From assembly GCA_026193735.1 (NCBI GenBank), contig JAPHUJ010000213.1, positions 1 through 9,778 of the forward strand: a stretch of 9,778 nucleotides of DNA, written 5' to 3'. The position numbers and the translations under genes are program-made. This document shows positions 1 to 6,615 of this stretch, in pieces (positions within the stretch are counted from its first letter, which is position 1; every line of letters starts with the position of its first letter). The notes below the pieces were generated by a model that had not been told where the DNA came from, did no database searches, and worked only from the letters and a program-made list of their open reading frames with translations. This DNA is from Sulfurovum sp. Lineage in GTDB: Bacteria > Campylobacterota > Campylobacteria > Campylobacterales > Sulfurovaceae.

Positions 1-1
1 C

Positions 2-901
2 AGAGAAGGTGAAAGCCAGATACTTGTCTCGACAGATGCCATAGCTATGGGACTCAACCTTCCCATCAAGACCCTGCTCTTTTCAAAAGACAATAAGTTT
101 GACGGCTTACGCAGACGTGAACTTCTCCCTACTGAAGTACTACAGATCTCCGGACGTGCCGGGCGTTATGGCTTTGAAGAAAAAGGGTACGTAGGTGCCT
201 TGGATGAAAATGCCCTAGCCACCATCACTTCTGCCTTTCATACGCCACTGCCAGACCTCGAACTGCCTGTCTCTGTTATGGCAAGTTTAGAACATGTCAT
301 GCTCATAGGTGAGATACTCGAAACAGATAACATCTTGAATATCTTAGAATTTTTCGCAGAGAACATGGAGTTTGAAGGTCCTTTTGTAGCAGCGAATATT
401 GATTCTATGCTTGAGATAGCCGCTATCGTCAGTGAATACACCTTGGATCTGAAAACACGTTTTTTCCTTTCTTGTGCACCAGCGAGCATTTCTTCGCCGT
501 ACATAGAGTCCGTATTCCACCGTTACATCCGTCAAATAGAAGCAGGAGGAAAAGTACTTTATATTCCGCCACGAGATCTCCCTGCTTTTGCTCAAACAAA
601 CGACATGCTTCTCAATGCTGAAGACAGAGTAAGAGAGATCTCCCTCTATCTATGGCTTTCCTTCAAGTTCCCAGATATTTTTGAAGACACAAAACAAGCC
701 ATTGCCACCAGAGTAAGACTAAACAACTTCATAGAAAACTCCCTGAGACAAGGACATTTCACTAAAACGTGTAGAAGATGCGGAAAAGTATTGGACTTTT
801 CTTACAGATTTTCTATTTGTGATCAGTGTCATGGTCAAAATAAAAGAGGTACTGGGTCTACTTCCAGTCATGGTGGATATAGAGGACGCAGACGACGATA
901 A
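2..901 (+). CDS. Suv3-like ATP-dependent RNA helicase, C-terminal part (5' end outside window)
   Basis: The frame is open to the left edge, so only the last 299 residues are seen. They begin in helicase domain 2: motif V reads VSTDAIAMGLNLPI (fragment residues 9-22) and motif VI reads QISGRAGRYG (48-57). The MGLNLP form with QISGRAGR is typical of the Suv3/SUPV3L1 group of Ski2-like RNA helicases, which unwind RNA for degradation or processing in the cytoplasm. A helical region follows, as in Suv3 C-terminal domains. Near the end two CxxC pairs (Cys257/260 and Cys273/276) form a likely zinc ribbon, and the protein closes with a Gly/Arg-rich tail (GGYRGRRRR) suited to RNA binding. The ATG at 47 lies inside motif V and is not a real start. 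The ATPase motifs I and II are outside the window. The family call is good; the exact substrate is unknown. Confidence 0.85.
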   Translation, partial: REGESQILVSTDAIAMGLNLPIKTLLFSKDNKFDGLRRRELLPTEVLQISGRAGRYGFEEKGYVGALDENALATITSAFHTPLPDLELPVSVMASLEHVMLIGEILETDNILNILEFFAENMEFEGPFVAANIDSMLEIAAIVSEYTLDLKTRFFLSCAPASISSPYIESVFHRYIRQIEAGGKVLYIPPRDLPAFAQTNDMLLNAEDRVREISLYLWLSFKFPDIFEDTKQAIATRVRLNNFIENSLRQGHFTKTCRRCGKVLDFSYRFSICDQCHGQNKRGTGSTSSHGGYRGRRRR

Positions 902-1165
902 ACTTCTTTTCACCGTTAGTATGTTTGTACAAAAAGAAAAGAATTGAAAGTTTAGGTTTGAATAATACTAGAAAATAATTAATATTATTTATGCCATCGT
1001 CCCTCTATAAACCACCACATTAAAATACATTTCCTGTCAAATAAGGAAAGTTTTAAGTGAGAGAATATGATAGAATAAGTTTATATTTGGCATTTTGATA
1101 GAGAAATATATGTGCAAAAAAATATTAAATATAAAAAATACTAATTAAACATGGAAGGTTAAAAT

Positions 1166-2701
1166 ATGTCTTTCTTCTCAAAAAAAACTAAACATGCTCA
1201 TCCTAAACAATATATTGACTATTCAGAAAGTGAGATTAATAACCTGGAATTTGAGCAACTCCTCGAAGCAGGTCGTAAAGTGCATCTAGTCATTTTCGGT
1301 AATTTAATCATAGGTCTCATAACAGCATTGATAATGTGGGATGGTCTGCCGAAAATTATGCTTACAGCCTGGATAACATTACTCATTATTTCTATTTTTC
1401 CAAGAATTGCCATTCTATTAAATTATAAAAAAGTCAGAGCTGAGACTCTACAACGATGGCAAATTTATTTTATTGCTGCATCTCTGTTTTCAGGTATTGT
1501 ATGGGGGATAGGAGCTCTTCTCATAGAAATCTATGCTCCTGTGATATATCATGGATTTATAGCCTTTATTATAGGAGGTATAGCAGCTGGAGGCATCGCA
1601 ACGAACAGCTTCATACGCTGGAATTATCCAGCCTTTATGGTACCAATGCTCTCATCTATAGCTATTTTCTATCTTTACCAAAATGATATTTTCCATCTAC
1701 TAATGGCCGCAATGATTGTTGCTTTTATGATAATCTTGGGCTCTTCAGCTATTACATTTAGAAACAATCAATTTGAAAAGCAGGCTATGCTTCAGCTAGC
1801 AACAGAGTCACTTAATAAACTTCAAGATTCTGAACAACGTTTAAAAGATATTACCACAAGTATGGGAGAAGGTGTATTCGTTGTAAATAAGGCAGGATTT
1901 TTAACTTTTATCAATCCTGAAGGTGAACGTATGCTAGGATGGAATTTTCAAGAATTAAAAGAAAATAAAGAAGATCTTGACTCTAAGATTCATGTCCATA
2001 GTCATAATGATCCGGCAGAAGGCTTGCTAAAAAGTGTCTTAAAGTACGGGGCAACTGTGTACTCAACTAATGCGCAGTTCAAACGAAAAGATGGTACATT
2101 CTTCCCTGTTTCCTCAACCGCTGCCCCTATGCATTCAAAAGAGGGTGGTGTTGTTGTTGTCTTTCAAGACATTACTACACAAAAAGAACTGGAAAAAAAG
2201 TTAGAAATGTTAGCTCTTCGTGATGCACTTACAGGACTATATAATCGTGGGAAATTTGATGAGACACTGAAAGATGAGCTTACTCGCGCACAACGATACA
2301 AAAGGAGCATTTCTCTTTTGATACTTGATATCGACTTCTTCAAAAAAGTCAATGACACATATGGTCATCAAGCTGGAGATGAAGTGCTTAAAGATATCGC
2401 GAATATCATTTCAAGTTCTATTCGAAACAGTGATTATGCTGCACGATACGGAGGAGAAGAGTTTACAGTCATTCTTCCTGAAACAGATCTTACAAGAGCG
2501 ATTGAATTGGCCGAAAGGATCAGGGTGACTGTTGCACAAAAAGAATTTAAGATATTTGAAAATGATACTATCCAATTAACTGTTAGTATCGGAGTAGGAA
2601 GCAGTTCAAAAGAAATATCATCTGAACTACTCATGAAATCTGCTGATAGTGCTTTATACAAAGCAAAAGAAAATGGTCGTAATCGGGTTGAATATATTTA
2701 A
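1166..2701 (+). CDS. Membrane-bound PAS-GGDEF diguanylate cyclase
   Basis: A 511-residue inner-membrane protein predicted to make cyclic di-GMP from two GTP. After a short polar N-terminus there are about six hydrophobic helices (roughly 41-58, 64-85, 101-121, 128-148, 155-172, 176-197). A short linker (200-225), a PAS domain (about 222-338) and a C-terminal GGDEF domain (about 348-511) follow. The active-site signature is GGEEF (429-433), an active variant. An RxxD inhibitory site (RNSD, 420-423) lies exactly five residues before it, so product inhibition by c-di-GMP is expected. DALTGLYNR (353-361) and the metal-binding DIDFFKKVND (388-397) are intact. No EAL domain is present. The start is supported by AAGG at 1155-1158, seven bases before the ATG. 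The membrane input domain was not matched to a named MASE family, and the signal sensed by the PAS domain is unknown. Confidence 0.93.
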   Translation: MSFFSKKTKHAHPKQYIDYSESEINNLEFEQLLEAGRKVHLVIFGNLIIGLITALIMWDGLPKIMLTAWITLLIISIFPRIAILLNYKKVRAETLQRWQIYFIAASLFSGIVWGIGALLIEIYAPVIYHGFIAFIIGGIAAGGIATNSFIRWNYPAFMVPMLSSIAIFYLYQNDIFHLLMAAMIVAFMIILGSSAITFRNNQFEKQAMLQLATESLNKLQDSEQRLKDITTSMGEGVFVVNKAGFLTFINPEGERMLGWNFQELKENKEDLDSKIHVHSHNDPAEGLLKSVLKYGATVYSTNAQFKRKDGTFFPVSSTAAPMHSKEGGVVVVFQDITTQKELEKKLEMLALRDALTGLYNRGKFDETLKDELTRAQRYKRSISLLILDIDFFKKVNDTYGHQAGDEVLKDIANIISSSIRNSDYAARYGGEEFTVILPETDLTRAIELAERIRVTVAQKEFKIFENDTIQLTVSIGVGSSSKEISSELLMKSADSALYKAKENGRNRVEYI

Positions 2702-2714
2702 AAAGGAAATAGTG

Positions 2715-2720
2715 TATAAT
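2715..2720 (+). promoter_or_regulatory. Possible -10 box for the acetyltransferase gene
   Basis: A perfect TATAAT lies just past the diguanylate cyclase stop codon and 23 bases before the ATG at 2744. It would give a leader of about 17 bases containing the GGA-type ribosome site (2736-2738). No convincing -35 is seen, which is common in Campylobacterota promoters. The acetyltransferase could therefore be transcribed separately from the cyclase. AT-rich DNA produces such boxes by chance, so confidence is modest. Confidence 0.35.
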
Positions 2721-2743
2721 AAAAAGATTCATAGTGGAATAAA

Positions 2744-3232
2744 ATGCATATAAAAACAGTAACAGCTAAAAGTCAAACAGAAGCCATTAGAGATCTTGCG
2801 TATGAGATATGGCATGAACATTATACTCCTATCATCGGTAAGGCTCAAGTTGACTATATGCTGGCAAAATTTCAGTCCAGTAAAGCTATAGCGGAACAGA
2901 TAGACAATGGATCTTTATACTTTTTAAGTGAACATAACAATGAGCCTATAGGCTATATGGGTGTAAATATTCAAGGAAAAGAATTGTTTTTAAGTAAATT
3001 TTATGTTACTTTAGCCAATCGTGGCAAAGGATATGGAAGGGAAATGGTAGCATTTCTTGAAGATCTGTCCAAAGACAAAGGTCTAAATAAAATTTCACTC
3101 ACGGTCAACATCCATAACAATGATAGCATTAAAATGTATGAAAAAGTCGGCTTTCATATTTGTGGTACTGCCGTTCAGGATATTGGCAATAGTTTTGTAA
3201 TGGATGATTACAAGATGGAAAAAAGGGTCTAG
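2744..3232 (+). CDS. GNAT-family N-acetyltransferase
   Basis: A 162-residue cytoplasmic protein with the Gcn5-related acetyltransferase fold, transferring an acetyl group from acetyl-CoA to an unknown amine. The acetyl-CoA pyrophosphate loop (motif A) reads NRGKGYGREM (92-101), following the strand LFLSKFYVT (81-89). Motif B has the usual form NxxSIxMYEKxGF (126-137), including the conserved Tyr132 and Gly136-Phe137. The N-terminal part (AYEIWHEHYTPIIG, 19-32) resembles GNAT proteins annotated as general or ribosomal-type acetyltransferases, but the substrate cannot be read from the sequence. The length is normal for a single-domain GNAT. It lies 42 bases after the diguanylate cyclase and 65 before the PLA2-like gene. 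A stem-loop with a 7-bp stem (3234-3252) follows the stop codon but has no T-tract. Confidence 0.9.
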   Translation: MHIKTVTAKSQTEAIRDLAYEIWHEHYTPIIGKAQVDYMLAKFQSSKAIAEQIDNGSLYFLSEHNNEPIGYMGVNIQGKELFLSKFYVTLANRGKGYGREMVAFLEDLSKDKGLNKISLTVNIHNNDSIKMYEKVGFHICGTAVQDIGNSFVMDDYKMEKRV

Positions 3233-3297
3233 CTTTCTGATCAGCTCAGAAAAATAGTACAAGCGAAAAATTAAACTATAAATATAAAGGAATATGA

Positions 3298-4275
3298 ATG
3301 AAACGACCCACTCTAACTATTATCTTTTTTTTAACATTTTTTTCTTATTTATATGCTTATGACAATAATATATCAGCCAGTCTAGATTTAAATATATCTA
3401 TTAAAGAATCTGATGGATTTGTAAAACATATACCAAAAAAAAGGAAATCCTCCAAAAGTTTCTATAAGAAATTTAAAAAACTCTTTTCAGACTATGATGG
3501 AACCTTGATCGAAGATATGGTTACATATTCTGTTGATATTGTCATACCTGATGAAATGATGTTGGCAACAGAAGACATCATAAATAATAGAAATGACAAA
3601 GGATTTGGTTATCCGGCAAAAGAGATTCCTAAAAAATTGAGTAATGATGCGTATAGCATGATGTTAACAACAGCGTACTATCATTTTCAGGATGTTGCAC
3701 GCATAACTGAAGAACTATGGGAAGATGATGCCTGTGATCCCGATACCTTTACTCATGACATAAGTAAAGACCCAAAAGAACCTTTACTCAATTTAAAAGC
3801 AAATGATGAAAATGCAAGAGGAGTGACTAAAAATGGTATTGTTTTACCCATAAATGATAACTTTCCCACTGCTTTGTATCCTTTTGCTTCTAGACCAGAC
3901 GGATGTAGTGCAGAAGGACTTCAGGATGTATATGACTTGGCTAATGATTTTTCCGATGATGAGCCTTGGCTTAGAGAAGCATGTAATAACCATGACAGAT
4001 GTTACTTTACAGAAGGAACTTCTTCCAAAGAATGTAACGCCCAATTTATTATTGAAGCTGTAGATTCCTGTAACCATATTAGTAATGAGGATACCCTACT
4101 ATATATGGGGATGAAAAATGCTTTTTGCGGGTTCAAAGGTTTAACTGTATCATCTGCTGCAAATGCATGTGCAGATAGATATTTTGCAGAAGCACAAAGA
4201 AAACAAAAAGCTTATAATCAATGGGTTATAAGATATGAAGAATCATATCTGAAAGCAAAACAGAAAAAACAATAG
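3298..4275 (+). CDS. Secreted phospholipase A2-like protein
   Basis: A 325-residue exported protein. Residues 1-20 form a signal peptide (MKRP then a hydrophobic stretch ending SYLYA), with probable cleavage near Ala20. Residues 21-190 match nothing I recognise. The C-terminal half looks like the PLA2 superfamily: DGCS (201-204) could start the calcium loop, and the helix motif ACNNHDRCY (228-236) gives the His48-Asp49-x-Cys51-Tyr52 pattern of secretory PLA2 as His232, Asp233, Cys235 and Tyr236. A second helix, CNAQFIIEAVDSC (246-258), sits where many bacterial relatives have CDxxF...C. Here Asn247 replaces the usual Asp, a position equivalent to the catalytic-dyad Asp99. Eight or so cysteines (146, 203, 229, 235, 246, 258, 277, 291) suggest disulfides and an extracytoplasmic site. 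The start has AAAGGA six bases upstream. Cleavage of the sn-2 acyl ester is inferred. A toxin or autotransport role is not excluded. Confidence 0.68.
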   Translation: MKRPTLTIIFFLTFFSYLYAYDNNISASLDLNISIKESDGFVKHIPKKRKSSKSFYKKFKKLFSDYDGTLIEDMVTYSVDIVIPDEMMLATEDIINNRNDKGFGYPAKEIPKKLSNDAYSMMLTTAYYHFQDVARITEELWEDDACDPDTFTHDISKDPKEPLLNLKANDENARGVTKNGIVLPINDNFPTALYPFASRPDGCSAEGLQDVYDLANDFSDDEPWLREACNNHDRCYFTEGTSSKECNAQFIIEAVDSCNHISNEDTLLYMGMKNAFCGFKGLTVSSAANACADRYFAEAQRKQKAYNQWVIRYEESYLKAKQKKQ

Positions 4276-4316
4276 AATTATCTAAAGATATTCAAAAAAT
4301 ATAAAGGTACTAACCC

Positions 4317-5174
4317 ATGGCGGATACATTCACAGTGAAAGAAAAAGGCAAACTCTTAGAGTTTCTTTTTACACATCTTACCGGTTGGTCCAAAAAGACT
4401 ATAAAACAACGTTTACAAGGCTCTAGTGTTGCTGTGAATGGTGAAATAAATACAAAATATGATTTTCTTTTACATGCGGGTGATGTAGTAGAAGTAGGCG
4501 TAGTCAAAAGAGCTTCGACACAAACACAGACATTACAAAAATTAGAGATACTCTATCAGGATAAAGATATTATAGCTATCAATAAACCTGCAGGTCTTTT
4601 ATCTGTCGGAAACACAACAGAAAGCAAACAGCATGCCCTAGCCATACTCAGAAATCAACTCTCACGCGGGAAAAACCAAGTGAAACTTTGGCCTGTACAT
4701 AGACTGGATAGAGATACCTCCGGTATTTTACTTTTTGCCACATCCAAAGAGATGAGAGAAGCAGTGATGGACAATTGGGGTATATCTGAAAAAATGTATT
4801 TAGCTATCGTCGAAGGTTCTCCACAAGAAAAAAAAGGAACCATCAACCAGCCTCTGAGACTGGATGAGAGAGAATACCGTATGCATGTAGGAAAACATCC
4901 TGAGGCTAAAAGTGCTATTACGCACTATGTGGTCAAACAGACCGTAGCAGAAAGATCTTTACTGGAAGTCACCATAGAAACAGGAAGACAGCATCAGATA
5001 CGGGCACATTTAGCTTGGCTGGGACATAACATCATCGGTGATGAGCGTTATGGAACAAAAGGCGAGAAAATGGGACTTCACGCAAAGAAACTAAGTATCA
5101 TCCATCCTGTAAGCAAAAAGTCTATGCACTTTGAAGTAGACGCTCCTAGAGATTTTTATACACTTTTGAACTAA
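4317..5174 (+). CDS. RluA/RluD-family RNA pseudouridine synthase with S4 domain
   Basis: A 285-residue enzyme that converts uridine to pseudouridine in rRNA or tRNA. An N-terminal S4 RNA-binding domain covers about 8-62 (SKKTIKQRLQ then VAVNGE). The catalytic domain follows, with the motif II sequence HRLDRDTSG (128-136) whose Asp131 is the expected nucleophile. INKPAGLLS (88-96) is motif I, and GRQHQIRAHL (223-232) is the third conserved block ending the active site. The length is slightly short for RluD (about 325), mainly at the N-terminus. Campylobacterota carry several RluA-family paralogues, and which uridine this one modifies cannot be told, so no gene symbol is given. It begins 41 bases after the PLA2-like gene, with AAGG at 4304-4307, nine bases before the ATG. 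Its last codons overlap the proposed promoter of the next gene. Confidence 0.93.
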   Translation: MADTFTVKEKGKLLEFLFTHLTGWSKKTIKQRLQGSSVAVNGEINTKYDFLLHAGDVVEVGVVKRASTQTQTLQKLEILYQDKDIIAINKPAGLLSVGNTTESKQHALAILRNQLSRGKNQVKLWPVHRLDRDTSGILLFATSKEMREAVMDNWGISEKMYLAIVEGSPQEKKGTINQPLRLDEREYRMHVGKHPEAKSAITHYVVKQTVAERSLLEVTIETGRQHQIRAHLAWLGHNIIGDERYGTKGEKMGLHAKKLSIIHPVSKKSMHFEVDAPRDFYTLLN

Positions 5175-5208
5175 TCGAAGTAATACGATATAATGGCACA
5201 AATATAAT
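5166..5208 (+). promoter_or_regulatory. Sigma-70-type promoter for the DEAD-box helicase gene
   Basis: TTGAAC (5166-5171) and TATAAT (5189-5194) are separated by 17 bases, the ideal spacing. The -35 overlaps the end of the pseudouridine synthase gene. A second TATAAT occurs at 5203-5208, giving tandem -10 boxes eight bases apart. Transcription from the first box would start near 5201 and give a leader of about 100 bases that carries two hairpins. Confidence 0.55.
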
Positions 5209-5221
5209 ACGACTAGTCATA

Positions 5222-5246
5222 TGAGTTACCCGATAAAGGTAACTCA
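5222..5246 (+). promoter_or_regulatory. First leader hairpin, 9-bp stem
   Basis: TGAGTTACC (5222-5230) and GGTAACTCA (5238-5246) are perfectly complementary around a 7-base loop. The hairpin lies in the predicted untranslated leader of the DEAD-box helicase. It has no T-tract and so is not a typical terminator. It may be a structural or regulatory RNA element. Confidence 0.5.
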
Positions 5247-5259
5247 GCGTTAGCGTAGT

Positions 5260-5280
5260 TTTTTGGGCTTTGCCCAAAAA
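5260..5280 (+). promoter_or_regulatory. Second leader hairpin, T-rich 5' arm and A-rich 3' arm
   Basis: TTTTTGGGC (5260-5268) pairs perfectly with GCCCAAAAA (5272-5280) around a TTT loop. A terminator would have A's before and T's after the GC core. This is the reverse, so it is better read as a leader structure. It ends 11 bases before the ribosome binding site of the helicase gene. The CTTTG at its loop (5268-5272) could alternatively pair with CAAAG (5291-5295), which overlaps that ribosome site. Confidence 0.5.
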
Positions 5281-5291
5281 GCATTTGCATC

Positions 5292-5297
5292 AAAGGA
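5292..5297 (+). promoter_or_regulatory. Ribosome binding site that sets the helicase start at ATC 5304
   Basis: AAAGGA is followed by six bases and then the in-frame codon ATC (5304-5306). The first conventional start in this frame, GTG at 5355, has no recognisable ribosome site upstream and would remove part of the conserved N-terminus. Confidence 0.6.
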
Positions 5298-5303
5298 ACT
5301 ACT

Positions 5304-6584
5304 ATCAAAGCATTTGAAAAATTAAATTTACATCCCGATATTTTAAAAGCCATTGTGCATGCAAAATACGAACAGACCACTGCTATACAAAATAAAGTCA
5401 TACCTCTTGCCATGAAAGGTATAGATATACTAGGAGCATCAAAGTCTGGCACAGGAAAAACTGCTGCATATATATTACCTCTACTAAATAAACTGCAAAA
5501 AGTCGTTAAAAAAGATGAAAAAGTGTTAAGAGCACTTATCATTGTGCCTACCATCGAGCTTGTAGATCAGGTTTCTCGAACGATCAACGAACTTTCCAAA
5601 TACCTGGACATTAAAAATGTGAAGATACAAGGGGGCATACCTAAAAGTACTCAACTTACAAGACTTTCACAAGGTGCAGACATCGTTGTTGCGACTCCAG
5701 GACGTTTACAAAATTTTATAGATGACAAGAAGATAAACCTTGAACATATCAATACTGTCATACTGGATGAAGCAGATACAATGTTGGAACTTGGCTTCTT
5801 AGGTGAGATTAAAGCCATACTCAAACACTGTGGACAACCAAGACAAACCATGATGTTCTCCGCAACCATTTCACAAAACATCAAAAAGCTTGGAAAAGAG
5901 TTTATGCATGATGCAGCCATCGTTGAAGTGAGTCATAGACGAGATGTTGTTGATTTTATCGCACATCGTGCATACAAAGTAGACAAAAAGAGAAAAGATG
6001 AATTAGTAGCTAAACTCATAGAAGACATGAACATGGAGCAAGTGCTTTTATTTGCGAGCACAAAAGAGTCTGCAAACAAAATATATGAGTACCTAAAAAG
6101 TCATAATATACGTACTTCTATCATACATGGTGACATTAATAGAGGGGATAGAGCAAGATCCTTGGCACTTTTAAAAAGTGGGAAAACACAAGTTTTAGTA
6201 GCTACAGACATTGCCGCACGTGGTATAGACATTAAAGAACTCGCTATGGTCATCAATTACGATATGCCAGAGGGTACAGATGACTTTACACACAGAGTAG
6301 GAAGAACAGGTCGTGCAAATCATAAAGGTTCGGTCATCTCTATATTAACCATACGTGACTATGAGTTCTTTACAAAAATGGAAAAGCACTTAAAACTCAA
6401 TATAAAAAGAGATATCTATCCTGGCTTTGAGCTGACCGACACACAACCTAGACAAAAGCAGCCAAAGAAAAAGTCACTTATCGAGAGAAAAGGTGGTTTT
6501 GACTACCATAAACAAAAAATGCAAAAACGAGGACAAAGTAAGTCAACTCCAGTAAAGAAAAAGTCAACGGGACGCAAGAAATAA
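5304..6584 (+). CDS. DEAD-box ATP-dependent RNA helicase (RhlE-like), apparent ATC start
   Basis: An RNA-unwinding ATPase of about 426 residues when read from ATC 5304. All core motifs are present: Q motif with Gln29, motif I ASKSGTGKT (45-53), Ia PTIELVDQ (82-89), TPGR (131-134), DEAD (155-158), SAT (186-188), motif V VATDIAARGID (299-309) and motif VI HRVGRTGR (330-337). The C-terminus (about 380-426) is a Lys/Arg-rich tail likely to bind RNA. The usual start-codon options fail: GTG 5355 begins at residue 18, after the sequence FEKLNLHPDILKAI. That upstream stretch is the classic DEAD-box N-terminus and puts Phe4 exactly 17 residues before the Q motif, as the family requires. An in-frame stop at 5256 with no ATG, GTG or TTG between leaves ATC 5304, behind AAAGGA, as the best start. 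Likely roles are ribosome assembly, mRNA decay or cold adaptation. Confidence 0.92.
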   Translation: MKAFEKLNLHPDILKAIVHAKYEQTTAIQNKVIPLAMKGIDILGASKSGTGKTAAYILPLLNKLQKVVKKDEKVLRALIIVPTIELVDQVSRTINELSKYLDIKNVKIQGGIPKSTQLTRLSQGADIVVATPGRLQNFIDDKKINLEHINTVILDEADTMLELGFLGEIKAILKHCGQPRQTMMFSATISQNIKKLGKEFMHDAAIVEVSHRRDVVDFIAHRAYKVDKKRKDELVAKLIEDMNMEQVLLFASTKESANKIYEYLKSHNIRTSIIHGDINRGDRARSLALLKSGKTQVLVATDIAARGIDIKELAMVINYDMPEGTDDFTHRVGRTGRANHKGSVISILTIRDYEFFTKMEKHLKLNIKRDIYPGFELTDTQPRQKQPKKKSLIERKGGFDYHKQKMQKRGQSKSTPVKKKSTGRKK

Positions 6585-6615
6585 AAGTCCCATAGAAGAA
6601 TATAAGATACAAGCT

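Noticed and set aside
904..943. Inverted repeat TTCTTTTC / GAAAAGAA after the Suv3-like helicase
   Set aside because: The stem is mostly A-T, the loop is 24 bases and no T-tract follows, so it is not a credible terminator.
1030..1049. Inverted repeat TTTCCT / AGGAAA in the gap before the cyclase
   Set aside because: Six AT-rich pairs with only a short mixed T stretch after it; expected by chance in such DNA.
1088..1102. A sigma-54-like site, TTGGCATTTTGATAGA, before the diguanylate cyclase gene
   Set aside because: The -24 GG is present, but at the -12 position there is GA instead of the required GC, and TTGC is missing.
3234..3252. Hairpin TTTCTGA / TCAGAAA just after the acetyltransferase stop
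   Set aside because: The stem is seven pairs but is followed by A's, not T's. It may fold, but there is no basis for calling it a terminator.
5213..5554. Minus-strand open frame of 113 codons over the helicase leader and 5' end
   Set aside because: It overlaps the conserved Q motif and motif I of the helicase, lacks a ribosome site and spans the two leader hairpins; it is a shadow frame.
6569..6591. GGGAC / GTCCC inverted repeat at the convergent ends of the helicase and cls genes
   Set aside because: Only five pairs around a 13-base loop, partly inside the coding region and without a T-tract.
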